Positions 33,944 to 43,607 of a stretch of DNA of 64,000 bases are shown here, one piece after another (the first letter of the stretch is position 1; each line of letters begins with the position of its first letter). The position numbers were made by a program, and so were the translations under genes. The stretch is taken from NCBI RefSeq assembly GCF_002127325.2, contig NC_035439.2, forward strand, positions 146,637,709 through 146,701,708, written 5' to 3'. Source of the DNA: Helianthus annuus. Lineage: Eukaryota; Streptophyta; Magnoliopsida; Asterales; Asteraceae. The notes beneath the pieces were generated by a model. That model saw nothing but the letters and a program-made list of their open reading frames with translations, ran no database searches and had not been told where the DNA came from.

Positions 33944-35789
33944 ACCAACATCGGAAAATCATTTTTGTAAATATCTTTGTGTTTTAAATTTGTCTTAGTT
34001 TGTTGATTTTAGGGGGAGTAAATCCGAAAATCTGAAAATCCAAAAACATCGAAAAATTTCAAAAACACGAAAACAATAGAAAAACAAAAATGAGTTTCCT
34101 GGCGAGCAAAAGAGAAAATGATAGTACATCAGTGGTCTATCCAAACCTCTTTAAACCTTAAAATGAAAAACGATAAGCAGCTCTATATAAGATGTATCGG
34201 TAGGCTCACAATCATTTTAAAGTGTGCAGGGTGATATAAACTTAAATCGACTGAAGACCAGGTGGGAACCATTCATTGGCATATGGTCTTAGTACCGAAA
34301 TTTCGTTTGATAGATTGCCGAGGTTCTGAGATATTCGGTCTTTATGCTGCTTATCATCTGGGTATCATGGTTGTATCTTTTACCGAAAAATAACGGGGAC
34401 GCAAGTCTAGATCTTCCATGATACTATACATACGTGTACATAATACTACTGCATTTGACCTCAATAAGTGATAAACAATCACATGTCCAAATCAAATAAG
34501 TGATAAAATATCACATTTACCCGGGAGTCAAGTTCGTCTCTCTGCTGTACGAAAGTACTGACCTGTTCACGGACTTGCTCCTGTGCCCTCATGCATATGA
34601 AAATCAAGTTCCTCATCAATAAGTGATTATATCACATAGGGCTTGTTTTCAAATCAAAATAAGTGAGTATCTCACATCATATACGGTCAAACAGATGATA
34701 ATCGGTATACTCACCGGTAAGATGAATTCTCGTGCATACCTTGATACGGGAATGTGTCGTGATGTGGATGAACACCGGTTGGTAAGTATAAATCATATCT
34801 TAACGTATCCCTTCGCCATGATTACATCTGATAAGTTGAGCTTAAGTGGACAACAATACCGATAATTGTTATAGGATGCTTATCTTAATGTTAACTAACT
34901 GAACAACAAGAGTGTTTGGCATGACCGTACACTGATATGATTCTCTTACCCTCGAAACTCGCAAAAAGAATGTCTGTATATATTCATTTACTGCTTAACT
35001 TTTATTGTCTTATTTTAAACAGTTTCGTCGTTTGGTGCATATCAGCACGACATTAGCGGTGATGTCGTTTGATAACACTCAAAGGATATTAAAATTGTTG
35101 TGTTTTAATATAAACTTTATAAAAGCCAAGAAGATTTTATTTCTACTTTATTTTCGATCGTACGATGTTGGAGCTCGAGTCTTCGTTACCTGAAACCTGA
35201 ACGAAAACCGAATTGACTAAATCTTCATAAACGGTCGAAATTTGCAAGTTTTGAAAGTTAAATCTAAAATTGAGAAATTTATTAAACTTTCAAACTGTCG
35301 GACGGTGTTTGATTGTGACATGGTCATTCGTGTGTCATTTGTGTATACTAACTATTCCAAGCAGTTGTTCTCATTACGCGTTTAGATTTCTTGCATGTGC
35401 AGATTCTAAAGGCTAGGAGAACATGGTCGATGACAAGCTTTGGAATGAAGACACGACGTGAAGGCACTCAAAAGATGAAGATGATCGAGTTGCCGCGGAC
35501 CATCATCAACATCACAAGGATCTTAAGCTTTGAAGATCAAGTCATTCACGAGCATAACTCAAGGGGGAGCTTATGTTAAGGGGGAGTTTGTCAACACACT
35601 TCCTACATGATACGGGTAGTTTGTTGATACACTTTCTGCTTTCAAGACGTGAAGACCTTGAAGATCCTCCGACTTTGATGACTCGAAAGGACATCCGAGA
35701 CTTGAAGACATGAAGATCAACGATGATCAAGATCGAGACAAATCTGCACCCATCGAAGATCGAGACAAAGCTACAGCCAAGGGGGAGTT
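33944..35789 (+). other. Copia-2 3' non-coding region with three polypurine tracts
   Basis: No envelope-like ORF. AAGGGGGAG occurs at 35561, 35578 and, next to the LTR, 35779. Similar to 310-2182 of Copia-1. Confidence 0.85.
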
Positions 35790-36469
35790 TGTTGGTGCAC
35801 TTGTGTCTGTACTTTGTCTGTATTTGGTCTCAATGTAAAACAATGTCTATGTTAGTCTTGTAAGTTTGACCAAGTCAACTATCCTCCTAGTTTGACTTGG
35901 CCAAACAGTTAGTTTATGAATGTAACATGTCTGGCTCGTAGGATAACTCATCGAAGGATAGTGAGATCCTTCGATGAGATCGAAAGTTGAACCTTCGATG
36001 GATGGACCTCGATAGATCAACCTTCGAGGTCACTGTGAACCCTTCGATGGAAGTCTGATCGAAAGATGATCTTTCGATCAATATTCCTGATCCTTCGATA
36101 GGTTCAACATCGACAGATGATCCTTCGTGACATCTATCGGATCCTTCGATCAGACCTGCTGTGTATGGGTATAAATACCCATGCAGTGTGTTCAAGATAG
36201 ATAGATGCACACATAGAGAGATAGAAAGTTGAGAGCATTCTGTCCGAAACACACACACACCTTGAGAGTTTGCAAAACACATTTGTGAACATTGTGCTTG
36301 TAACCGGAACCTTCATTCGTATTAATACAAGTGGTGTTAATCGGTGAACCTTTGTGTGTTTGTGTTTATACTTGTTTCATCTCGGTTTGCTTGCTAGCTT
36401 GGATTCCGCACTCGCTAGTGGGTTTGTATAACAAGGTTCAGGTTCGTCATCCTCCGAGAGGGACCTACA
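35790..36469 (+). repeat. 3' LTR of Copia-2 (680 bp)
   Basis: Same length as the 5' LTR with three visible differences. Keeps the TATA box TATAAATA at 36170-36177 within the near-palindrome GGGTATAAATACCC. Followed by target duplication AAGGT at 36470-36474. Confidence 0.96.
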
Positions 36470-36474
36470 AAGGT
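36470..36474. repeat. Copia-2 target site duplication AAGGT, right
   Basis: Matches 25210-25214. Confidence 0.95.
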
Positions 36475-36550
36475 AAGATTGTGACATTCTTTGTTTCAGT
36501 TTTTATCGAACAACACTAGTTTTTCAAAATATAATGATGTTTTGATCCAG
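36473..36550 (+). other. U-box gene intron (78 bp)
   Basis: Begins GTAAGATT (its GT belongs to the target duplication) and ends TTTTGATCCAG. Joining 25212 to 36551 preserves the U-box reading frame, which supports the boundaries. An alternative AG lies at about 36497 (TTTGTTTCAG). Confidence 0.65.
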
Positions 36551-36736
36551 GATGTTATGGTTGTTATGGTTGATCCAAGTGTTGTTGCTGATGGCTACAC
36601 GTATCGCAGGGCGATAGAGCAATGGCTTGAAGAGAGTGATAGCTCCCCGATGACTAATTTACTGTTGACGAGTAGGAGCTTAACGCCTAATTACACTCTT
36701 CTTTCGGCAATCATGGTGTGGAAATCAACAACCTAA
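36551..36736 (+). pseudogene. U-box gene, last exon (C-terminal U-box domain)
   Basis: Encodes about 61 residues to a stop: DVM, then VDPSVVADGYTYRRAIEQWL, DSSPMTNLLL and LLSAIMVW, the core of a plant U-box, the domain of PUB-type E3 ubiquitin ligases that binds the E2 enzyme. With the 14 residues before the intron it makes a complete U-box at the C-terminus of the protein, as in U-box receptor-like kinases. Oddities: GTTATGGTT is duplicated, inserting three residues before VDP, and one residue is missing between TYRR and the family's TYExxAI. No kinase or other domain is visible nearby, and the Copia-2 insertion separates the exons by 11 kb, so a working product is unlikely. Confidence 0.75.
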
Positions 36737-37087
36737 CCATTTGAGTGAGAATTTTGGATGCAGCCTGATTTTTTTAGGATTGCTTTATGTACATAGTTTT
36801 TTATCTATATTTTATATGATCATGTCTTGAACTTTGAGTATGAAAATTTATAATGTGTACATAGTTTTTGTTTTTGGAACGATGATATATTATTATTAGA
36901 AAAAGGACCAGCGGGAAGCTGGTTTAACAATCACAAAGAAAGACATAACAAAACAACCTTACGAGAACCGAATAGAAACACAACAATAGACATAAGCTTT
37001 ATGAAAAACAGACTGCAGAAGGAGCTGCTTATTTATGGTCATTTAGAAAACATACCACAACAATACTTATGCATAACATCATAAACC
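36737..37087. other. Intergenic DNA between U-box fragment and RLP copy B
   Basis: Presumed 3' ends of two convergent genes. TGTACATAGTTTT occurs twice (about 36787 and 36855). The ATATTATTATTAGAAAAAGG stretch near 36888 resembles a LINE tail but lacks a target duplication. Confidence 0.4.
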
Positions 37088-39436
37088 TTATACCTTGATC
37101 AACTTCCTCAAGAGACGGAAATATGTGATTCTCCATGATCTATTGAGCATTAATGAAACCACAATGCCCCAAAACCCAATAATCAATCCAAGCGCTATGC
37201 TAATAATCAACCCCCAATCTACTTTGTGTGATCCACCGTCTTCTTTTTGGTCGCTTGTTGTATCAGGTTTGTCAACATGTACACAATCATTAGTTAGTGG
37301 AGCTCCACAAAGTTTGTTTCCAATGAAACTGGACTCATTGAAGCTTTGAATTTGTGTACCTGTTGGAATTCTTCCTGTCAAGTTGTTGTAGGACACGTTA
37401 AAGCTACTCAAGAAATTCAACCCTGACAAACTCATAGGAAGTTCCCTAGAAAGATAGTTTACTGATAAATCCAAAGACTCAAGTGATTTCATGTCTCCTA
37501 TCTTATTCGGGATCTCTCCAGTCAATTGATTTCTTGATAAATTCAATGATTTTAACTTGTGGAGGGTCGTAAGCTCACTAGGGATCTGCCCAGACAAATT
37601 GTTGCTCGAAAGGTCCAAAAGCGTGACTAGTCCTAGGGTAGATCCATAAGTGTCTTCTCGTCCCTTCATCACCAATAATTCTCCAACAATTAAAAACCCA
37701 ACGTCAAAATGGAATGAAAATTGAACCTCCAAATTAGTTTCTATGCCGGAAAGCACACTAAAGTTGTTGAAGCATCTAGGAATATTTCCTGAGAGGTTAT
37801 TATGAGCGAGATCCAATACTTGAATATGTGAAAGATAACACAGCTGGTTAGGAGTATGTCCGTAAAAATTGTTGGATCTAAGATTGAGAATTTTCAACAT
37901 AGTGAGTTTTATTCCAATCCATGGTGGAATGATTCCTATAAGATTATTTTTTTCAAGATCAAGGATCTTTAAGGATGACAGATTCATTAGGGAAGAAGGT
38001 AAGCTTCCTGAAATCATGTTCCCACGCATGTACAATAATTGCAACAAAGGTAGAGAGCCCAATGTTCTTGGAATCTCACCAGACAAATTATTATCATTTA
38101 AGTATAAGACTCTCAAGCTCGACCACTTCTCCCAACACTCCGGAATAACACCCGACAACTGATTATATCCCAATTCAACCGACTCGATCGCGTTCACCCC
38201 ATTGGAACAAACCAAATTATGTAATGATCCAACAAAATAGTTATGTGATAGTCCCAAATATCTTAAAGCCGAACCGTTTGTGAGAGAAGGTAATTTCCCC
38301 CCAAAGTTATTAAAACTTAAGTCGAGCATATGAAGTGTAGGAGGGATGGACAATAAATTTCCAGTGAAAGAGTTGTTAGAAAGAGATACTGTTTGTAGTC
38401 TATAGAGACGACAAATTTCAGGTGGAATTCCGCCGTGTAGAATGTTGTCATGAAGGGAGAGGAGGGTTAGCATAGACAATGAACCAATCCCATCTGGGAT
38501 CTTGCCGACCAGATTATTGCGACCCAAATTAAGGACTTGGAGGTTGGAGCAATTCATTATGGCGGCTGGAATGTTTCCCCTGAAAGAGTTGTTAAAAAGA
38601 TATAGTTCTTGTAATCGAAATAGGCGCCCGATTTCAGGTGGAATCCCGCCCTCTAGAATGTTGTCGGAAAGGGCGAGGATGCTTAGCATGGACAATGAAC
38701 CAATCCCATCTGGGATCTTGCCAGTTAGACTATTGTTACCCAACTGAAGGATCTGGAGGTTGGAGCAATTCGTTATGGTGGCCGGAATGTTTCCCGTGAA
38801 AGAGTTGTGATAAAGCCATAGTTCTTGTAATCTAAAAAGACTGCCAATTTCAGGTGGAATTCCGCCATGTAGAATGTTATCGTGAAGGGCGAGGAAGCTT
38901 AGCATGGAAAATGAACCGATCGAATCGGGGATCTTGCCGACCAGATTATTGCTACCCAAGTTAAGGGCTTGGAGGTTTGAGCAATTCATTAAGGTGGCCG
39001 GAATGTTTCCTGTGAAAGAGTTGTTACGAAGACTTAGTTTTTGTAATCTAAAGAGACGTCCGATTTCAGGTGGAATTGCACCGGAAAATGAGTTGCTAGA
39101 AAACCGAATTTCCCTAAGAAAGCTTAGATTTCCGATGGAAGGAGACAACAAACCACTTAAGCCTCTGTTTGAGAGGTTCAAGTGGGTGACTCTTTGGTGG
39201 CGAGGGCTGCATGTAACGCCCTGCCATTGGCAGAAATCAGTGCTGGATTGGTTCCATGAGGTCAAGAGACCTTGTGGGTCACCTTTAATCATGGATTTAA
39301 TAGCAAGCAATGCTAGACGATCAACGTTGGTGCCGTTCAGTGCTGGTGCCTTGTGAATGGGTGTGGAAAATGCTGCAAGATGTGTCAGGATGGCGAAGAG
39401 AAATGATCGCAAGAAAAGCAACCATTTGGCACTCAT
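37088..39436 (-). CDS. LRR receptor-like protein, copy B (intact, 782 aa)
   Basis: Plasma-membrane receptor-like protein, probably in defence or development signalling by family analogy; ligand unknown. Chosen start 39436 gives the signal peptide MSAKWLLFLRSFLFAILTHL; an upstream in-frame Met at 39508 is less likely because the signal would be internal. In order: LRR N-terminal cap (FCQWQGVTC), about 25 LRRs, a non-LRR island near residues 590-625, more LRRs, acidic juxtamembrane stretch, one transmembrane helix near 741-764 with GLIIG (GxxxG) and an 18-residue basic tail without kinase, the RLP hallmark. The N-terminal half resembles Xa21/EFR-type receptors, the C-terminal half EIX/Cf-type RLPs. 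Three tandem 72-residue modules occupy 39076-38429. RLPs of this type usually act with the kinase SOBIR1. No frameshift or stop was seen. Confidence 0.92.
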   Translation of the reverse strand: MSAKWLLFLRSFLFAILTHLAAFSTPIHKAPALNGTNVDRLALLAIKSMIKGDPQGLLTSWNQSSTDFCQWQGVTCSPRHQRVTHLNLSNRGLSGLLSPSIGNLSFLREIRFSSNSFSGAIPPEIGRLFRLQKLSLRNNSFTGNIPATLMNCSNLQALNLGSNNLVGKIPDSIGSFSMLSFLALHDNILHGGIPPEIGSLFRLQELWLYHNSFTGNIPATITNCSNLQILQLGNNSLTGKIPDGIGSLSMLSILALSDNILEGGIPPEIGRLFRLQELYLFNNSFRGNIPAAIMNCSNLQVLNLGRNNLVGKIPDGIGSLSMLTLLSLHDNILHGGIPPEICRLYRLQTVSLSNNSFTGNLLSIPPTLHMLDLSFNNFGGKLPSLTNGSALRYLGLSHNYFVGSLHNLVCSNGVNAIESVELGYNQLSGVIPECWEKWSSLRVLYLNDNNLSGEIPRTLGSLPLLQLLYMRGNMISGSLPSSLMNLSSLKILDLEKNNLIGIIPPWIGIKLTMLKILNLRSNNFYGHTPNQLCYLSHIQVLDLAHNNLSGNIPRCFNNFSVLSGIETNLEVQFSFHFDVGFLIVGELLVMKGREDTYGSTLGLVTLLDLSSNNLSGQIPSELTTLHKLKSLNLSRNQLTGEIPNKIGDMKSLESLDLSVNYLSRELPMSLSGLNFLSSFNVSYNNLTGRIPTGTQIQSFNESSFIGNKLCGAPLTNDCVHVDKPDTTSDQKEDGGSHKVDWGLIISIALGLIIGFWGIVVSLMLNRSWRITYFRLLRKLIKV
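38429..39076 (-). repeat. Tandem 216-bp repeat encoding three LRRs, three copies
   Basis: Units 39076-38861, 38860-38645 and 38644-38429, each starting IPPEIG(R/S)LFRLQ and ending with a DNILxGG motif; a partial fourth unit starts at 38428 (IPPEICRLYRLQ). Each unit is 72 residues, exactly three 24-residue LRRs. Confidence 0.9.
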
Positions 39437-39590
39437 TTTTGGTAATGAATTTTGTGGTATCTTTCTATGTTTTTGTGACCATATACTTATACAGAAGAAG
39501 AGTGTCAATAGTTAACTTGACCAAGTAAAAGCTTGGAACTTTCTTTTCAATGGGCATGGTGATTGTGACGTTCCAACCATTAAAGTTTAG
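39437..39590 (-). promoter_or_regulatory. Upstream region of RLP copy B
   Basis: About 150 bp conserved with copy A (11292-11442). TATAAGTATATGG on the minus strand, roughly 45-60 bp before the ATG, is the only TATA-like element; such a short leader is possible but unproven. Confidence 0.5.
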
Positions 39591-39773
39591 GGCGCCTTGT
39601 GGAAAATAGGCAGTACCTTTGTCTATGTTAAGGTGATAAGAAATACATGGATGTAATTGGCTTCACAATTTCCATTCGTCTCACATATGGTGATAAAGGT
39701 AATAACCAAAGACTTGTTGACTTGGCTTTTCCAGTAGCTCTCAAATTATGGTCTACACCTGTTGACTTGACTT
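39591..39773. other. Copy B upstream DNA matching 24305-24480
   Basis: Non-coding. 39640-39780 aligns with copy A DNA to the right of the large LINE. Confidence 0.65.
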
Positions 39774-40049
39774 TCCTTGCACTTTTTTTTGAAAGGTAAA
39801 TATTATTCACAACCCCAAATCCGAAAAGGGAGGCCGATTAAAAACTACATCAAATCAAATTTACACCAACTTTTCTAACTTAACGACCAATTTGTAGACC
39901 GATTCCTATGCCATAAAAACCCGAGAGACTTAATATTTTGAATAATCACCTCCGGACAAACATTAAGATTCGAGAAGTGCTTGTTATTCCTAGCAAGCCA
40001 TATGCACCAACTAGTCACAATCATAACACCATGAATAACCTCCTTGCAC
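39774..40049 (-). mobile_element. 5'-truncated LINE with 9-bp target duplication
   Basis: Poly-T at 39783-39790 (poly-A tail, minus strand), then about 250 bp of LINE 3' end; the minus strand near 39990 encodes a TSWCIWLARNN-like sequence typical of the end of LINE ORF2. TCCTTGCAC flanks it on both sides (39774-39782 and 40041-40049). Copy A has the corresponding uninterrupted site near 24465, showing the insertion followed the duplication. Confidence 0.8.
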
Positions 40050-40796
40050 ATAGTTTAAAGATGACTAATAGCATTCACAATCAATTCTTTATCCTCATCC
40101 ATTCCATCCATGTAATTACAATAAAAATCACTATTTTTTCTCTCTCTCGTTTTCAATTAAAGATTATTTTTTTTATACTTTTATCATCATTTTCTCTCTC
40201 ATTCACTTACAATCACTTTAAAAAATTATAAGGGGGGGGGGGGGTGCACAGTGTTCCCATATATTTACCGAAATAAACTTCCTAGTATATATTGACCCTC
40301 AAGATAATTACAAGATAACAATTTTGTAAGTGCAAACTATATTTAATTATTAAACCAGCCTTCATATAGATATCAGACTCAAAGTAAAAAAAAATAACTG
40401 TAACACTTTCTTCATTTGTTTGATAGCCATTCAAGATATAAGAAAAAAGATTAACAATAGAAGAAGGTTAACAAAGAAACATTACGGTTTGATGAAGTTG
40501 GATGAAAGTAGCGAGAATTTAAAGAAACTAGTGGTTAAGAACCGCGTTGTTGTGGCGAGACTGTTATACTGAATAAAAAAATTGACATAAAAACGTTGAA
40601 CCGCAAAATTTATATCAGAACGTAAAACGGAAAAAGAATTCCATGCATTGTAACAAAGACGTTGACAATACTTGAATCTTTTGTAAAAAAGTGTAGCGCG
40701 TTGCGCCAGTATCGTTAAACCGTACAAAAATTAGACGTAAAACATAAACAACACATTTGCGTTGCGGCGTGTGAACTCGCAAGTCAATTGGATTTG
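40050..40796. other. AT-rich upstream DNA of copy B
   Basis: No gene seen. 40310-40455 matches 24890-25030. A pyrimidine-rich stretch lies at 40130-40210 and a G run of about 12 at 40232-40243. Confidence 0.5.
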
Positions 40797-41435
40797 AATT
40801 TATAAAATAATATTATTAATAATAGTAGTTAAACAAGTATAGGGTTTATTAAAACTAAAAGTAAACCATAAGGGTTATATGGTACATCTACTAATACTTT
40901 AAGAGAATAATTTTAGAAATAATCAAATGGAAGATAACATAAATATATGCAATAGAGTCTTGTACACATTGCTTTAAGACTTGTAAGTATGAATATAATA
41001 AATAAAAATAAAATAGTGGATGCCAAATGGCATCCACCCATTGGCCTACAAACTCTAACAACCAATGAAAACACTCAAAATTGAATAGTGAAATCTACTC
41101 ACATAAAAATTTAATTTTGATAAATTATAAAATAATACTACTAGGGTTTATTAAAACTAAAAGTAAACCATAAGAGTTGTATGGTACTTATACTAATACT
41201 TTAAGAGAATATTTTATATTTTAGAAATAGTCAAACAAGATAACATAAAGTTTTATATGCAATAGAGGCTCTTTACATAGCTTTAAGACTTGTAAGTATA
41301 AATATAAAAAAAATAACATATAAAATAGTGGATGCCAAATGACATCCACCCATTGATCTACAAACTTCAATAGTCAATAACACTTAAAATTGAATAGTAA
41401 AACCTACTCACATACAATTTTTGATAAATTATAAA
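40797..41435. repeat. Tandem duplication of about 310-320 bp, two units
   Basis: Units of about 40797-41121 and 41122-41435 share AGGGTTTATTAAAACTAAAA, ACTTTAAGAGAAT, GCTTTAAGACTTGTAAGTAT and AATAGTGGATGCCAAATG. Unit 1 contains the perfect hairpin GTGGATGCC-AAAT-GGCATCCAC, broken by one change in unit 2. No coding potential. Confidence 0.8.
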
Positions 41436-41636
41436 GAGGAAATAGGTTAGAATAAATGTTAGATAGGTTCAATATATGGGCTTCAGTTACATTTCTATTA
41501 AAAATTAAGACCCAATTTAATTTAATTAAACATAATATAAAATAGAAATATAAATAGTTAAAAATTTGAAAAATAAACAGTTTTTAAAAAATAAAAATAT
41601 AAATTAATTTTACGATCCAATTTAGTTTTTCATGGT

Positions 41637-41768
41637 CGGTTTTGGATATAAACTGTAAACTCACGCGTTCACTACGGTTTGAATTTTTTTAAACCGGCTG
41701 ACCGAAATCGCCAGTTTTGGGTATAAACTGTAAACCAAATCGTTCACTATGTTTTGAACTTTTTTTAT
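41637..41768. repeat. Short tandem duplication, period about 73 bp
   Basis: GGTTTTGGATATAAACTGTAAAC at 41638 recurs in slightly changed form at 41711, each followed by CGTTCACTA and a T run. Confidence 0.6.
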
Positions 41769-42047
41769 CCGACTAACTTAAGGTTAAGAAAAACCGATCA
41801 TGAAACAAAACCGATAGCTGGTTTGGACGGTGTAACCAAACCTATGACCAGTTTGAATAGTTCCACAGTTTTAAACCAAGCCGTGAACACCGCTAAAAAT
41901 GATATTCATGTCATTGGAAGCACCATTCAAATTATTATGAAACATTAGTTGGATTACTTTTTGACATAGTTTTAAAAATTATCATTAATGTTAGTATATG
42001 ATATATTTATTGTTAGAGTAGATAGAACTAGTAATAAGGCCTGCACG

Positions 42048-42380
42048 CAGTGGCGGAGCTTGACCAAAAGTTTTGAGGGGGCGTAAAGTGATGGGACCCA
42101 AAAAAAATTTTCCTATGGTTATATTTCAGGCCAGGTCGGGTTGGCTATTCGATTCAAATCGGGTCAAATAATAATAGTTCCAAATAAAATAAAGTGTGTA
42201 TTTACCAAACGACCCATCATTTATATACAAAGTTTATAAATATTTACGATATACAATTTAGGAAAAATAATGGGGGGGCAATCCTATATAATTTTAAAAT
42301 TAATCGGAACTTGTACACTTCTAACCGAAATATTGGGGTGGGCGGGTGCAGCCCCGAGCACCCACTATCCTTCGCCTCTG
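42048..42380. mobile_element. hAT-type MITE (333 bp)
   Basis: Starts CAGTGGCGGAG and ends TTCGCCTCTG, imperfect terminal inverted repeats of the CAGnGGCGnA form common in plant hAT elements. Flanked by 8-bp duplications CCTGCACG (42040-42047) and CCTGCGCG (42381-42388), one mismatch. No transposase. Confidence 0.75.
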
Positions 42381-42388
42381 CCTGCGCG

Positions 42389-43607
42389 TGTTGCGACGCA
42401 GGTACATTGCAAATATTAAATGGGATTAGTGCAAACGTTATGTAATGTGACAACCATAAGAAACACATGTTTTGACGTATCCGATATAACTCAGTATAAC
42501 CTATATAAGCATTGTTGTTGAATCAAAAAGTAAAGTAAATCGAATTTATACCATATAAAAGAAATAAAATCGAGACCAGGTTGGTTTGTTTAGTGGGGGG
42601 CCACCTAAACACCACCCCGCCCTTACATTTGTATCAAGACTTAGCCACGTCAAAACGTACAATAACTTGTACGTCAAAACGTAGACTAACTGAAAACGTA
42701 CATAAAAATAAGTATCGCTTGTCACACACCGCAAAAGGAGGAATCATTGGCGATGTAAATGAAAGGTTTTCACAGCTAACAGTCATACATGCATACTAAC
42801 AATCGCCAACATAATGTTTGAGAGGAACTGAGTTTAGATCGATAAGTAAATTAAACATAAACAATGTTTTGAAATCCGTTTGCATGAAAAAAGTGTTATT
42901 CGTGAATGACCAAATCAAAGTCTAGCAAGGACTATGACCAGTGTGACAATATGAGCCCATAACCAAACCTTGACTGAGAATGCCTCGTCCTATCATATCC
43001 CATTACAATATAATCGTTTTGGAAATTTCGAACACCTTTGTCTTAACCGGATTAGCGCTACTAACCAAAGGTGGGGCGTCAACCCTATAGGATTCGCGAT
43101 ATTCCATGGCTAAGTCCATAGCTAAGGGTTATAGTTCATTAAACACGAGGGCTTTCCTGAGCTCTCGAAAACAATCGATAATCATAACACTCGTATTCAT
43201 ATAATAACTACAACTAGAATAAACTAACATGCAAGTGTAAATCATTTCGTATAAAACCGTATGTTTTCCCCCAAATTTAGTAAACAGTAAAAGAGGGGTC
43301 GTGATTACTCATCTTGAAATCCGTATGTAAAATCTTGCGACACAAAATCCCAAAAGAAAGCAAGCAAGCACGACCAACCGGACACATATAGGACACCTTA
43401 TTGTCTATAGCGTATGTATATCTTGCAAGTGTATACCCAACTCACTAGACATGATAAGATGTTATTATTTGAAATAGGTTTGACTCAATGATCCGTTGGT
43501 GATTGTTATATATAAATTTTATTAAATATATATTCTTAATATATTACGTATATTACACATAAACACAAGTAATCAATCCATTTAGAATTCACTTTCATGT
43601 ACACATA
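42389..43607. other. Non-coding DNA without recognised features
   Basis: No credible ORF and no TE ends found. 42890-43260 has a more even base composition and could be decayed LTR material, but no second copy is in the window. Confidence 0.4.

Larger units (their letters stand above)
25215..36469 (+). mobile_element. Copia-2: Sirevirus-like Ty1/copia element, complete but with broken ORFs
   Basis: 11,255 bp with two 680-bp LTRs that differ at three sites, AAGGT target duplication, initiator-Met primer site, leader with an inverted motif array, gag, pol and a 3' non-coding region with three AAGGGGGAG purine tracts. Same family as Copia-1: proteins align along their length and the gag/pol junction is the same. 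At least two nonsense codons in gag and one nonsense plus two frameshifts in pol prevent it from making its own proteins. Confidence 0.96.

Noticed and set aside
36861..37087. Second truncated LINE next to the U-box exon
   Set aside because: T-rich start and AT-rich tail look similar, but no target duplication or LINE protein similarity could be shown.
40232..40243. G runs (also 24372-24381) as G-quadruplex regulatory elements
   Set aside because: Single homopolymer runs rather than four spaced G tracts; likely slippage sites or assembly uncertainty.
42890..43260. Solo LTR
   Set aside because: Composition is suggestive but no TG/CA ends with a target duplication and no second copy in the window.
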